A stretch of DNA of 64,000 nucleotides from Enterobacter cloacae (GTDB lineage Bacteria > Pseudomonadota > Gammaproteobacteria > Enterobacterales > Enterobacteriaceae), in assembly GCF_011078175.1 (NCBI RefSeq), contig NZ_JAALCJ010000005.1, positions 124,001 through 188,000 on the forward strand, given 5' to 3'. A program made the translations under genes and the position numbers. Positions 41,397 to 50,902 of the stretch are shown piece by piece. Each line of letters opens with the position of its first letter. The first letter of the stretch is position 1. The notes beneath the pieces are model-generated. The model made no database searches. It was given only the letters and a program-made list of their open reading frames with translations, and had not been told where the DNA came from.

Positions 41397-43538
41397 GTGT
41401 CCCGTACTATTATGCTGATCCCTACCGGAACCAGCGTCGGCCTGACCAGCGTCAGCCTCGGCGTGATCCGCGCTATGGAACGCAAAGGCGTTCGTCTGAG
41501 CGTCTTTAAGCCTATCGCCCAGCCACGTGCCGGTGGCGATGCGCCAGACCAGACCACCACTATCGTCCGTAAAAATTCCAATCTGCCAGCGGCTGAACCG
41601 CTGAAGATGAGCCACGTTGAGTCTCTGCTCTCCAGCAACCAGAAAGACGTGCTGATGGAAGAGATCATCGCCAACTATCACGCTAACGCGCAGGACGCGG
41701 AAGTGGTGCTGGTTGAAGGCCTGGTCCCGACCCGTAAACACCAGTTTGCCCAGTCTCTGAACTTTGAAATCGCGAAAACCCTGAACGCAGAGATTGTTTT
41801 TGTGATGTCTCAGGGCACAGATACCCCAGAGCAGCTGAAAGAGCGTATCGAACTGACGCGCAGCAGCTTCGGCGGTGCGAAAAACACCAGCATCACTGGC
41901 GTGATTGTTAACAAACTGAACGCGCCAGTAGATGAGCAGGGCCGTACGCGTCCAGACCTGTCCGAAATTTTTGACGACTCGTCCAAAGCGAAAATCATCA
42001 AAGTTGACCCGGCGAAGTTGCAGGATTCCAGCCCGCTGCCTGTTCTGGGCGCGGTGCCATGGAGCTTCGATCTGATCGCCACCCGTGCAATCGATATGGC
42101 GCGTCACCTGAACGCCACCGTGATCAACGAAGGCGATATCAACACCCGCCGCGTGAAGTCCGTTACCTTCTGTGCGCGCAGCATTCCGCACATGCTGGAG
42201 CACTTCCGCGCAGGTTCCCTGCTGGTGACCTCCGCAGACCGTCCGGACGTGCTGGTTGCTGCCTGCCTGGCGGCGATGAACGGCGTGGAGATCGGTGCGA
42301 TTCTGCTTACCGGCGGCTACGAAATGGACGCGCGTATCAGCAAGCTGTGCGAACGTGCGTTCGCCACTGGCCTGCCAGTCTTCATGGTGAACACCAACAC
42401 CTGGCAGACCTCCCTGAGCCTGCAAAGCTTCAACCTCGAAGTGCCGGTTGATGACCACGAGCGTATCGAGAAAGTTCAGGAATACGTTGCGGGCTACATC
42501 AACGCAGACTGGATCGAATCCCTGACCGCGACCTCCGAGCGCAGCCGTCGTCTGTCTCCTCCGGCCTTCCGCTACCAGCTGACCGAGCTGGCGCGTAAAG
42601 CGGGCAAACGCGTGGTTCTGCCAGAAGGCGACGAACCACGTACCGTTAAAGCGGCGGCCATCTGTGCAGAGCGCGGTATCGCGACCTGTGTGCTGCTGGG
42701 TAACCCGGATGAAATCAACCGCGTTGCGGCGTCGCAGGGCGTTGAGCTGGGCGCTGGCATCGAAATCGTTGACCCAGAAGTCGTTCGCGAAAGCTACGTT
42801 GCCCGTCTGGTTGAGCTGCGTAAGAACAAAGGCATGACCGAAGCCGTTGCGCGCGAGCAGCTGGAAGACAACGTGGTGCTGGGCACGCTGATGCTGGAGC
42901 AGGACGAAGTAGACGGTCTGGTTTCCGGTGCGGTTCACACCACCGCGAACACCATCCGTCCACCGTTGCAGCTGATCAAAACCGCACCGGGCAGCTCTCT
43001 GGTCTCCTCCGTGTTCTTCATGCTGCTGCCTGAACAGGTTTACGTTTACGGCGACTGCGCGATCAACCCGGATCCAACCGCAGAGCAGCTGGCAGAAATC
43101 GCAATCCAGTCCGCAGACTCCGCGACTGCCTTCGGCATCGAGCCGCGCGTAGCGATGCTCTCCTACTCCACCGGTACCTCTGGTGCTGGCAGCGACGTTG
43201 AGAAAGTGCGTGAAGCGACCCGTATTGCCCAGGAAAAACGTCCTGACCTGATGATCGACGGCCCGCTCCAGTACGATGCCGCCGTCATGGCTGACGTGGC
43301 GAAATCCAAAGCGCCGAACTCGCCGGTTGCAGGTCGCGCTACCGTGTTCATCTTCCCGGATCTGAACACCGGTAACACCACCTATAAAGCGGTACAGCGT
43401 TCAGCAGACCTGATCTCCATCGGGCCAATGCTACAAGGCATGCGCAAACCTGTGAACGACCTGTCCCGTGGTGCGCTGGTTGACGATATCGTCTACACCA
43501 TCGCGCTGACGGCGATCCAGTCTTCGCAGCAGCAATAA
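41397..43538 (+). CDS. pta: Phosphate acetyltransferase Pta
   Basis: Long-form enterobacterial enzyme of 713 residues that interconverts acetyl-CoA and acetyl phosphate. Residues 1-240 are a BioD-like P-loop domain ([16 protein letters not shown]), about 240-360 the DRTGG domain, and 390-710 the catalytic PTA domain with [36 protein letters not shown] and [15 protein letters not shown]. The long N-terminal part gives NADH and pyruvate control in E. coli. Stop at 43538 is followed by REP units and a terminator. Confidence 0.98.
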   Translation: MSRTIMLIPTGTSVGLTSVSLGVIRAMERKGVRLSVFKPIAQPRAGGDAPDQTTTIVRKNSNLPAAEPLKMSHVESLLSSNQKDVLMEEIIANYHANAQDAEVVLVEGLVPTRKHQFAQSLNFEIAKTLNAEIVFVMSQGTDTPEQLKERIELTRSSFGGAKNTSITGVIVNKLNAPVDEQGRTRPDLSEIFDDSSKAKIIKVDPAKLQDSSPLPVLGAVPWSFDLIATRAIDMARHLNATVINEGDINTRRVKSVTFCARSIPHMLEHFRAGSLLVTSADRPDVLVAACLAAMNGVEIGAILLTGGYEMDARISKLCERAFATGLPVFMVNTNTWQTSLSLQSFNLEVPVDDHERIEKVQEYVAGYINADWIESLTATSERSRRLSPPAFRYQLTELARKAGKRVVLPEGDEPRTVKAAAICAERGIATCVLLGNPDEINRVAASQGVELGAGIEIVDPEVVRESYVARLVELRKNKGMTEAVAREQLEDNVVLGTLMLEQDEVDGLVSGAVHTTANTIRPPLQLIKTAPGSSLVSSVFFMLLPEQVYVYGDCAINPDPTAEQLAEIAIQSADSATAFGIEPRVAMLSYSTGTSGAGSDVEKVREATRIAQEKRPDLMIDGPLQYDAAVMADVAKSKAPNSPVAGRATVFIFPDLNTGNTTYKAVQRSADLISIGPMLQGMRKPVNDLSRGALVDDIVYTIALTAIQSSQQQ

Positions 43539-43544
43539 TGCTTT

Positions 43545-43611
43545 GCCGGATGGCGCTTCGCTTATCCGGCCTACAGGACCGCAGGCCCGGTAAGCGCTAG
43601 CGCCACCGGGC
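43545..43611. repeat. REP pair (BIME-like) after pta
   Basis: Two units occur in a row: GCCGGATGGCGCTTCGC with TTATCCGGCCTAC, then GGCCCGGTAAGCGCTAGCG with CCACCGGGC. The first is a near-consensus REP sequence. The pair lies between convergent pta and the transketolase operon. Confidence 0.8.
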
Positions 43612-43616
43612 AACAA

Positions 43617-43642
43617 AAAGGCGACCACAAAGGGTCGCCTTT
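43617..43642. terminator. Bidirectional terminator between pta and transketolase operon
   Basis: AAAGGCGACC-ACAAAG-GGTCGCCTTT is a perfect ten-base-pair stem. An A-run precedes it and TTTCTTATT follows, so it can stop both pta and the convergent operon whose last stop is at 43647. Confidence 0.9.
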
Positions 43643-43646
43643 CTTA

Positions 43647-44600
43647 TTACAGCAACTCTCGCGCCGCCGACACAATGTCATGTGCCGTCAGGCCATACTC
43701 CTTCTGCAGGAAGTCCTGCGTCCCCACCTGGCCGTAACGCTCCTTGACCCCTACCCGACGCATCGGCACCGGACAGGTTTCCACGAGCACTTCCGCTACC
43801 GCCGACCCCAGCCCGTTGTGAATGCTGTGGTTTTCACAGGTCACGATGCGCCCGGTTTTCTCGGCATAGTTTTTCACCAGCATCCGGTCGATGGGCTTCA
43901 GAGTAAACATGTCGATGACCGCTGCGCTTACCCCCTCCTGTTCAAGCTGGCGCGCCGCCTCCAGCGCTTCCGCCACCATAATGCCGTTAGCAATCAGGGT
44001 AATATCGGTTCCCTCGCGCAGCACGTTGCCCTTGCCGATAGCGAAGGTTGAGCCTGGCGCATACACGCTCGGCGCCTGCTTACGGATGGTGCGCACCCAG
44101 TAAAAGCCTTCCAGGTCGATAAGCTGACGCAGCACATCTTCGAACATCACCGCATCGGTCACCTCCAGCACGACCGAATGCGCCAGACCGCGCACGATGC
44201 CCATATCTTCAAACGACATATGCGTCCCGCCGTTGTGGCAGGCCGTCACGCCCGCATCCGAGGCAATCACCTTCACGTTATTGCGCTGGTAGTCCAGGGA
44301 CATAAACAGCTGGTCGAAGCAGCGACGGCTGGCAAAGGCGGTAAAGGTATGGACGAACGGCTTCCGTCCGGTGAGCGACAGCCCGGCGGCCGTCCCAATC
44401 ACGTTGGCCTCCATAATGCCGCAGTTGATGACGTGCTGTGGATAATCACGCGCTACGCCGTCCATCGCCATCGAACTCATCAGATCCGCTTCGAGCGCAA
44501 TAATCTCGCTCCCGGCCTCAATCTGTTTTGCCACAAAACCCGCGTAGACCTTACGCATCTCAACGGTATCTTTTTGTCCTGCCGGTGCAAGCTTAATCAT
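43647..44600 (-). CDS. Transketolase-like C-terminal half (pyrimidine-binding/C domains)
   Basis: Protein of 317 residues equal to the second half of a transketolase. It has the pyrimidine-binding domain with the catalytic Glu region MSSMAMDGVARDYPQHVINCGIMEANVIGTAAGLS in pieces, FTAFASRRCFDQL, and SDAGVTACHNGGTHMSFEDMG. The C-terminal domain has DITLIANGIMVAEALEAA and IDMFTLKPIDRMLV. It overlaps the N-terminal half by eight bases, so the two chains form one enzyme. Split transketolases occur next to PTS genes in Salmonella and relatives. The donor and acceptor sugars are unknown. Confidence 0.9.
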   Translation of the reverse strand: MIKLAPAGQKDTVEMRKVYAGFVAKQIEAGSEIIALEADLMSSMAMDGVARDYPQHVINCGIMEANVIGTAAGLSLTGRKPFVHTFTAFASRRCFDQLFMSLDYQRNNVKVIASDAGVTACHNGGTHMSFEDMGIVRGLAHSVVLEVTDAVMFEDVLRQLIDLEGFYWVRTIRKQAPSVYAPGSTFAIGKGNVLREGTDITLIANGIMVAEALEAARQLEQEGVSAAVIDMFTLKPIDRMLVKNYAEKTGRIVTCENHSIHNGLGSAVAEVLVETCPVPMRRVGVKERYGQVGTQDFLQKEYGLTAHDIVSAARELL

Positions 44601-45423
44601 GTGAAGCCTCCAGTTGGCGAATCGTCTCGTTGAGCGCCGCTTTGCTCTCCTCGGTTAATCGCAGGTGATGCGAGTTGCTGAGCTGTTCCAGGTATGGCAC
44701 CCCCTGCCCTTTGATGCTGTCGAGGATCACCACCCGCGGACGCGCATCGGCCGCAGGGATCGGCGCGGTCACCTCCAGCAGTGCCGGAATGTCGTCCCCT
44801 TTGACCGTCACCACGTCAAAGCCAAAGGCGCGGAATTTGCCTTCCAGGTCGAAGGCGCTGATGATTTCGTCCAGCTCGCCGTCGAGCTGCTGTTTGTTCC
44901 AGTCCACGAACACGGTCAGGTTGTTCAGACGATGGTGAGCGATAAACTGGAAAGCTTCCCAGCACTGGCCTTCGTTCAGTTCCCCGTCACCGACGATGCA
45001 GAACACCCGGTTTGGCCTTCCTGCCAGCTTGTGCGACAGCGCCATGCCGCCAGCGATGGAGATCCCCTGCCCCAGCGAACCGGTGGTGGCATCTACGCCG
45101 CGGGTTTTCAGGCGATCCGGGTGGCTGGGCAGACGCGTTCCGTTCTGGTTCAGCGTGCTCAGCTCTTCAACCGGGAAGTAGCCCTTAATCGCCAGCGTGC
45201 TGTATAACGCCGGTCCCGCATGGCCCTTTGACAGGACAAAATAGTCGCGCTCTGGCCAGTCCGGATCGGCCGGGTCAATTTTCATCACCGCGCCGTACAG
45301 CACCGCCAGCGTTTCAACGACTGACATGCTGCCGCCGTAGTGGCCAAAGCCCAGCTGCGTCAGGGACTTAAGGGTCTCAAGGCGGATCTGACGCGCCAGT
45401 TCGGTTATCTCATTCTCATTCAT
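44593..45423 (-). CDS. Transketolase-like N-terminal half (ThDP-binding)
   Basis: Protein of 276 residues holding the thiamine diphosphate-binding half of a transketolase. GHYGGSMSVVETLAVLYG, LSKGHAGPALYSTLAIKG, SLGQGISIAGGMALSHKL and the metal/ThDP motif VGDGELNEGQCWEAFQFI ending with DWNKQQLDG are clear. Its length excludes a complete enzyme; the partner is the next gene. It overlaps the PTS IIC gene by four bases and the C-half by eight, so stoichiometric synthesis is likely. Confidence 0.92.
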   Translation of the reverse strand: MNENEITELARQIRLETLKSLTQLGFGHYGGSMSVVETLAVLYGAVMKIDPADPDWPERDYFVLSKGHAGPALYSTLAIKGYFPVEELSTLNQNGTRLPSHPDRLKTRGVDATTGSLGQGISIAGGMALSHKLAGRPNRVFCIVGDGELNEGQCWEAFQFIAHHRLNNLTVFVDWNKQQLDGELDEIISAFDLEGKFRAFGFDVVTVKGDDIPALLEVTAPIPAADARPRVVILDSIKGQGVPYLEQLSNSHHLRLTEESKAALNETIRQLEASHD

Positions 45424-46811
45424 GATTTGGCTCCGGGGTTTTCCTGCGCGTTACCGCCCGCAGGTTTGTTTTTAGCGAAGACGTTGTAGGCCACCAGCAG
45501 CGCAAACAACACGACAACCAGTCCGGTAATGGCAAGCGGTGACAGGAAGCGCGCCAGATTGCCGAGCACAATCCCGACCGCACCGAAGTCAGCGTCCGAG
45601 AAGGTCGTATTTGCAAAGCCAATCGCGCCCAGCACTGGCAGCAGCAGGACCGGCAGGAAGGTGATCAGCAGGCCGTTAGCAAACGCGCCAATCATCGCCC
45701 CGCGACGTCCGCCGGTGGCGTTACCAAATACGCCCGCCGTGGCACCAGTGAAGAAATGCGGCACTACGCCCGGGAGGATCAGCACCCAGCTGAACTGGCC
45801 GCAGATGAACAAGCCCACAATCCCGCCGAGGAAGCTGAACAGGAAGCCAATCAGCACCGCGTTTGGCGCATACGGGTAGACCACCGGACAGTCCAGCGCA
45901 GGCCGCGCATTGGGCACCAGTTTTTCCGAGAAGCCGGTAAAGGCCGGGACGATTTCCGCAAGAATCAGGCGCACGCCCTGCAAGATGATGAACACGCCTG
46001 CCGCGAAGGTGATGGCCATAATGATGGCGTACACCAGGTAGTTCTGGCCGCCGCTGAAGGTGGCCTCCACGTAATCACGTCCGGCGCTCACCGCCATGAT
46101 CAGGTAAATAATCATCATGGTCAGCGAGATGGAGATTGAACTGTCGCGCAGGAAGCTCAGGTTCTTCGGCAGGTTCATCTCTTCGGTGGAGCGCGAGCCT
46201 CTGCCGACTTTGCTGCCGATCCAGCCGGACAGCACGTAGCCCAGCGTGCCGAAATGACCGAAGGCGATCTCATCGTTACCGGTAATACGCTTCATATAGC
46301 GCTGCGCAATCGCCGGGAAGAAGGCCATAATCAGGCCGAGGATCAATGAACCGGTAAAGACCAGCCCTACTCCCTCGAAGCCTGCGACCGTCAGGATCAC
46401 GCCAATCATGCACGCCATGTAGAAAGTGTGGTGCCCGGTCAGAAAGATGTACTTCAGGCGGGTAAAGCGTGCGACGATAATATTCGCCACCATACCGAAG
46501 GCCATAATCAGTGCGGTAGAGGCACCGTATTTTTCCAGGGCAATGGATACAATAGCTTCATTATTGGGAATAATTCCCTGAATATTAAAAGCGTGCTCAA
46601 ACATACCGCCCAGAGGATTTAAAGAGCCTACCAGTACGGTGGCGCCACCGCCCAGAACAATAAAGCCAAGAATGGTTTTAATCGTGCCTTTTACCACATC
46701 AGAAAAAGCTTTTTTCTGCGCCACCAGACCAATCAGGGCAATTAACCCGACCAGGACTGAAGGGACTTTTAAAATATCAACAACGAAATTCAGCGTTTCA
46801 AGGATAAACAT
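45420..46811 (-). CDS. PTS ascorbate-family (UlaA/SgaT) transporter subunit IIC
   Basis: Membrane component of 463 residues related to the ascorbate permease UlaA. It has about 11 helices. The N-terminus LGLVAQKKAFSDVVKGTIKTILGF resembles UlaA in part, with FLTGHHTFYMACMIGVILT, PYAPNAVLIGFLFSFLGGIVG and VPHFFTGATAGVFGNATGGRRGA. The product is likely a phosphorylated sugar acid or pentose-like compound, but the substrate is not predictable. ATG at 46811 follows GCGAGG; an in-frame GTG at 46817 is too close to the ribosome site. Confidence 0.9.
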   Translation of the reverse strand: MFILETLNFVVDILKVPSVLVGLIALIGLVAQKKAFSDVVKGTIKTILGFIVLGGGATVLVGSLNPLGGMFEHAFNIQGIIPNNEAIVSIALEKYGASTALIMAFGMVANIIVARFTRLKYIFLTGHHTFYMACMIGVILTVAGFEGVGLVFTGSLILGLIMAFFPAIAQRYMKRITGNDEIAFGHFGTLGYVLSGWIGSKVGRGSRSTEEMNLPKNLSFLRDSSISISLTMMIIYLIMAVSAGRDYVEATFSGGQNYLVYAIIMAITFAAGVFIILQGVRLILAEIVPAFTGFSEKLVPNARPALDCPVVYPYAPNAVLIGFLFSFLGGIVGLFICGQFSWVLILPGVVPHFFTGATAGVFGNATGGRRGAMIGAFANGLLITFLPVLLLPVLGAIGFANTTFSDADFGAVGIVLGNLARFLSPLAITGLVVVLFALLVAYNVFAKNKPAGGNAQENPGAKS

Positions 46812-46832
46812 ATCCACCTCGCCTAATCAGGA

Positions 46833-47105
46833 TTATTGTCTTTCGAACCAGGCGCGCAATTGCGCTTCGAGTTCGTTGATATCGATGATATTGTTAATTA
46901 CCACCAGCTGGCTTTCCGGCACGCTGGCGCTGGCGGCAATGTCTTTCGCCATTACAAACAGGTCCGCCGCGCCCGGCGTGGCCGAGGAGAGATCGGAGTG
47001 TTCTACCTCGGCCTCGATCTCCAGTTTTTTAAGCACCTTTTTAATATTCATTTCGACCATAAAACTGCTGCCCAGGCCGGAGCCGCAAATAGCCATGATT
47101 TTCAT
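46833..47105 (-). CDS. PTS ascorbate-family subunit IIB
   Basis: Small cytoplasmic phosphocarrier of 90 residues. MKIMAICGSGLGSSFMVEMNI places the phosphorylated Cys at residue 7 in the P-loop CGSGLGSS typical of lactose/ascorbate IIB domains. The rest, ADLFVMAKDIAASA, completes the small alpha/beta fold. It receives phosphate from IIA and passes it to the substrate bound to IIC. It lies 79 bases after IIA and about 20 bases before IIC. Confidence 0.92.
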   Translation of the reverse strand: MKIMAICGSGLGSSFMVEMNIKKVLKKLEIEAEVEHSDLSSATPGAADLFVMAKDIAASASVPESQLVVINNIIDINELEAQLRAWFERQ

Positions 47106-47184
47106 TGTTATCCCCTTTTTTGAGTAGAGTACGCCCCATCACGCTGACGCGTAATGTTGAGATGAATCGGATTAAATAATTAAA

Positions 47185-47628
47185 TCAGAAGCGATCGATG
47201 ATGGTTTTTATCTCCTCCAGCGTATTCGCCCGATGTAAATCAGCCATATCTTCGTCGCTGGAAAATAATTCCGCCAGGGCTGAGATCATTTCGATATGGC
47301 TATGCTTGTCCGGCGCCGCCAGCATCACAATCACATCGACGGGGTCAAACTCACCGGCACCAAATGAGACGCCCTGTTTCAGTTTTAATAATGACAGGCC
47401 AAGTCCTTTCGCCCCTTCTTCCGGTCGCGCATGCGGCATTGCCAGCCCGGGAGCCAACACATAGTAGGGACCTAACGTGTGGTGCTGGTGGATAATCGCC
47501 GTGACATATTCCGGCGTAATGACCTGCAAATCCAGCAGCGGTTTCGCGCACAGTTCCAGCGCCTGGGGCCAGTTTTCAACGCTATCCCGGAGGATGATGG
47601 TTGTATCATATATCCACTTATTGAGCAC
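47185..47628 (-). CDS. PTS fructose/mannitol-type subunit IIA
   Basis: Phosphocarrier of 147 residues of the PTS EIIA type-2 fold. LAPGLAMPHARPEEGAKGLG contains the active-site His. GEFDPVDVIVMLAAPDKHSHIEMISALAELF is characteristic of the domain. The start is GTG at 47628, seven bases after GGGAG. It is the first gene of the operon and divergent from the LacI-type regulator. It takes phosphate from HPr and donates it to the adjacent IIB. Confidence 0.92.
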   Translation of the reverse strand: MLNKWIYDTTIILRDSVENWPQALELCAKPLLDLQVITPEYVTAIIHQHHTLGPYYVLAPGLAMPHARPEEGAKGLGLSLLKLKQGVSFGAGEFDPVDVIVMLAAPDKHSHIEMISALAELFSSDEDMADLHRANTLEEIKTIIDRF

Positions 47629-47688
47629 TTTTCACTCCCGCTAACGACCACACATGGGCAAACTCTATTCAACCCATCAATCAATGAC

Positions 47689-47704
47689 TGCGATCGGGAT
47701 CACA
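47689..47704. promoter_or_regulatory. CRP-like site
   Basis: TGCGA-TCGGGA-TCACA matches the CRP consensus TGTGA-N6-TCACA except for one base. It lies in the divergent region between the PTS operon and its regulator, directly beside an operator-like palindrome, about 60 bases before the IIA start. Confidence 0.6.
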
Positions 47705-47705
47705 A

Positions 47706-47719
47706 AGATAGCGCTACCA
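47706..47719. promoter_or_regulatory. LacI-type operator candidate 1
   Basis: AGATAGCGCTACCA is an imperfect copy (two changes) of the perfect palindrome at 47740. It has the central CpG seen in LacI/GntR-type operators. It is centred 34 bases from the second site. Confidence 0.65.
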
Positions 47720-47739
47720 ACGACTAACATGCAGAACTG

Positions 47740-47753
47740 TGATAGCGCTATCA
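47740..47753. promoter_or_regulatory. LacI-type operator candidate 2
   Basis: TGATAGCGCTATCA is a perfect 14-base palindrome with central CG, in the 236-base gap between the PTS operon and the LacI-type gene. It is the expected form for the adjacent regulator. Confidence 0.75.
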
Positions 47754-47864
47754 AATTGCTATCATGGTGCGAAATCACAGCAAAAAAAGGGATTTAAGGC
47801 GTATACTGCCTGTCACGTAAAATGAAGGATGAAACTGAATCGCGTCCTGTCAGCAGGAAGATGT

Positions 47865-48884
47865 ATGTCTTTAACCCGAAAACGGCGCAGTACCGGAAAA
47901 GTAACGCTCGCGGATGTCGCACAGCTTGCCGGCGTAGGCACGATGACTGTTTCCCGTGCCCTCCGCACGCCCGAACAGGTTTCCGATAAACTGCGTGAAA
48001 AAATTGAAGCCGCGGTGCAGGAGCTGGGTTATATGCCCAATCTTGCCGCCAGCGCGCTGGCATCGGCGTCGTCATGGACGATTGCCATGGTAGTTCCCAA
48101 TCTTTCTGAAGCTGGCTGTTCCGAGATGTTCGCCGGGCTACAGCAGGTGCTCCAGCCAGCGGGATATCAGATCATGTTGGCGGAATCACAGCATCGACTT
48201 GAACAGGAAGAGAAACTGCTCGAAACGCTGCTGGCATCGAATATCGCCGCGGCGATTTTACTCAGCGTCGAGCACACTGATACCGTTCGCCACTGGTTAA
48301 AAAATGCCTCGATCCCGGTGATGGAAATGGGTGCCATGCGCGCCGACCCGATTGATATGAATATCGGGATTGATAACGTCGCCGCCATGTATGAACTCAC
48401 CGAAATGGTGATTCAGCGCGGCTATCAGAATATCGGCCTGCTGTGCGCTAACCAGGAGCAGTGGATTTTCCAGCAGCATTTGCAGGGCTGGTACAAAGCG
48501 ATGCTGCGCCACCATCTGTCGCCGAACCGGGTGATCAACGCGGCCATGCCGCCGAGCTTTTCGACGGGCGCGGCACAGCTGCCTGAGTTTCTGCTGGCGT
48601 GGCCAGAGCTGGACGCGCTGGTGTGTGTTTCAGATGAGCTGGCCTGCGGCGCGCTGTATGAGTGCCAGCGTCGGCGCATCAAAGTGCCGGACGATTTAGC
48701 AGTAGTGGGCTTTGGCGACAGCGACGTCAGCCGCGTCTGTCAGCCGCCGCTGACGACGATGGCGGTGCCGCATCGCAAGATTGGCATTGAAGCCGGGAAA
48801 GCGTTACTGGAACGTCTGAATGACGGGGGCTGGCGCGACCATACACCCATCGCGTCCAGCCTGTGCCTGCGGGAAAGCTGTTAA
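47865..48884 (+). CDS. LacI-family transcriptional regulator of the PTS/transketolase operon
   Basis: Regulator of 339 residues. The N-terminal helix-turn-helix and hinge are VTLADVAQLAGVGTMTVSRA and LGYMPNLAASALAS. The periplasmic-binding-protein-like effector domain follows (IAMVVPNLSEAGCSEMFAGL, GFGDSDVSRVCQPPLTTM). It resembles the gluconate repressor GntR in layout. ATG at 47865 has AGGAAG four bases upstream; a frame 12 codons longer lacks room for a ribosome site. It is divergent from the PTS operon, which it presumably represses. The effector is unknown. Confidence 0.92.
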   Translation: MSLTRKRRSTGKVTLADVAQLAGVGTMTVSRALRTPEQVSDKLREKIEAAVQELGYMPNLAASALASASSWTIAMVVPNLSEAGCSEMFAGLQQVLQPAGYQIMLAESQHRLEQEEKLLETLLASNIAAAILLSVEHTDTVRHWLKNASIPVMEMGAMRADPIDMNIGIDNVAAMYELTEMVIQRGYQNIGLLCANQEQWIFQQHLQGWYKAMLRHHLSPNRVINAAMPPSFSTGAAQLPEFLLAWPELDALVCVSDELACGALYECQRRRIKVPDDLAVVGFGDSDVSRVCQPPLTTMAVPHRKIGIEAGKALLERLNDGGWRDHTPIASSLCLRESC

Positions 48885-48887
48885 AGC

Positions 48888-49454
48888 TTACTCAGCTTCT
48901 TCCTCTTTTTCGGCTTTATTTTCCGGTTTAGCGGATTCGTTTTTGGCGTTGCGGGTCATCCACAGCGCCAGTGCTTTAAGGGAATCCGGCGTAAACTCGT
49001 CGCAACGCGCGGTGATCTCTTCCGGCGTCATCCAGCATACTTCGCTCACTTCCTCTTCCTGCAAGGCAAAAGGCCCGTGGGAAACGCAGCTAAACAGCCC
49101 GCCCCAGACACGACAATGTTCATCTTCGAAATAAAACTGCCCGTGCTCGGCAAACGGCACGCCAGCGATACCTAACTCTTCTTCCGCTTCACGGCGCGCG
49201 GAATCCAGCAATACTTCATCGGCCTGCACGACGCCACCCGCTGTGGCATCCAGCATACCAGGAAGAAAATCTTTGGTGTCGGTGCGACGCTGGACCAGAA
49301 TCTTGCCCATACCGTCGTGAACAACGATGTACGTCGCGCGGTGACGCAGACGCTCCGCACGCATTTGTTCGCGGCTGGCCTGCGCGATCACTTCATTTTC
49401 TTCGCTGACAATGTCAACCCACTCAGTACTTGCCAAATGATTCTGCTCCACCAT
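48888..49454 (-). CDS. yfcD: Nudix hydrolase YfcD
   Basis: Nudix-family hydrolase of 188 residues. The Nudix box [20 protein letters not shown] with ELGI is complete (G-x5-E-x7-REUxEExGU). The N-terminal part resembles isopentenyl-diphosphate isomerase-type Nudix proteins. In E. coli the substrate is unknown. The C-terminal tail ([20 protein letters not shown]) is longer and more charged than in E. coli. Its stop is four bases from the stop of the convergent LacI-type gene. Confidence 0.93.
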   Translation of the reverse strand: MVEQNHLASTEWVDIVSEENEVIAQASREQMRAERLRHRATYIVVHDGMGKILVQRRTDTKDFLPGMLDATAGGVVQADEVLLDSARREAEEELGIAGVPFAEHGQFYFEDEHCRVWGGLFSCVSHGPFALQEEEVSEVCWMTPEEITARCDEFTPDSLKALALWMTRNAKNESAKPENKAEKEEEAE

Positions 49455-49509
49455 CGGGAAACCTTCTCGTCTAAGCGCTCTTTCGGCGCGTTTGCAGTTG
49501 TGGTGTAAC

Positions 49510-50061
49510 TTACGGATTAATCGCTATCTTCGCAATAACTTGCTGATCATTAAGTGCGATAACGCTTAATGTCCCGTCTTCATACATGCCGTAGCTTGCC
49601 GGGTTGCCGCCTTTAGGAATGCTGACAGACCCGGGGTTAAAGTGATAAAACGCCCCGCGTTTTTCCGCCACCGGAATATGAGTATGGCCGTAAACCAGGA
49701 CATCGCCAGCGGCGAGTGACGGCAGATTATCCGGGCCGAACAGGTGCCCGTGGGTCAGGAACAAACGGCTGTTTTCCATCAACACCTGTTGCCAGGGAGC
49801 GGTGATGGGAAAATGCAGTAGCATCTGGTCAACTTCGCTGTCGCAGTTGCCGCGAACGGCGATGAGGCGCGAGGCAAAATGATTTAGTTTTTCAGCCACC
49901 TGCGCGGGAGCATAGCCTTCCGGCAACGCATTACGTGGGCCGTGGTTTAACACATCGCCCAGGATCACCAGCCATTGCGCCCCGCTTTGGGCGAACAGAG
50001 AAAGCACGCGTTCGGTCGCGGGCAGCGATCCATGAATATCCGACGCAAACATCAGTTTCAT
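49510..50061 (-). CDS. yfcE: Phosphodiesterase YfcE
   Basis: Calcineurin-like metallophosphoesterase of 183 residues. All family motifs are in order: [37 protein letters not shown] and YGHTHIPV. In E. coli YfcE is a manganese-dependent phosphodiesterase with activity on bis-pNPP; the natural substrate is not known. It follows yfcF and precedes yfcD on the same strand. Confidence 0.94.
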   Translation of the reverse strand: MKLMFASDIHGSLPATERVLSLFAQSGAQWLVILGDVLNHGPRNALPEGYAPAQVAEKLNHFASRLIAVRGNCDSEVDQMLLHFPITAPWQQVLMENSRLFLTHGHLFGPDNLPSLAAGDVLVYGHTHIPVAEKRGAFYHFNPGSVSIPKGGNPASYGMYEDGTLSVIALNDQQVIAKIAINP

Positions 50062-50117
50062 CAGTTACTCCTCGGGAATACAGACTGCCCCTATCATACC
50101 TCAAGCGCCCCGTCTTA

Positions 50118-50777
<660 letters not shown>

Positions 50778-50902
50778 TTATCGGTTTTCATTCAACATAT
50801 AATCTCTTTACCTCGCTGTCACTTGATGAAAACTCACGATTTACAACAAACACCTATACTGACTTTTCATGGCAACACTATTCGCACTGACAGGAGTTGA
50901 GA

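Noticed and set aside
40286-41674. 462-codon minus-strand frame opposite ackA
   Set aside because: It is the antisense shadow of the highly biased ackA gene and crosses the ackA-pta terminator hairpin.
41286-42938. 550-codon open frame on the minus strand opposite pta
   Set aside because: Pta on the plus strand is certain. Strong codon bias with few stops in the opposite frame explains the long open reading; the translation is low in known motifs and shows no homology I recognise.
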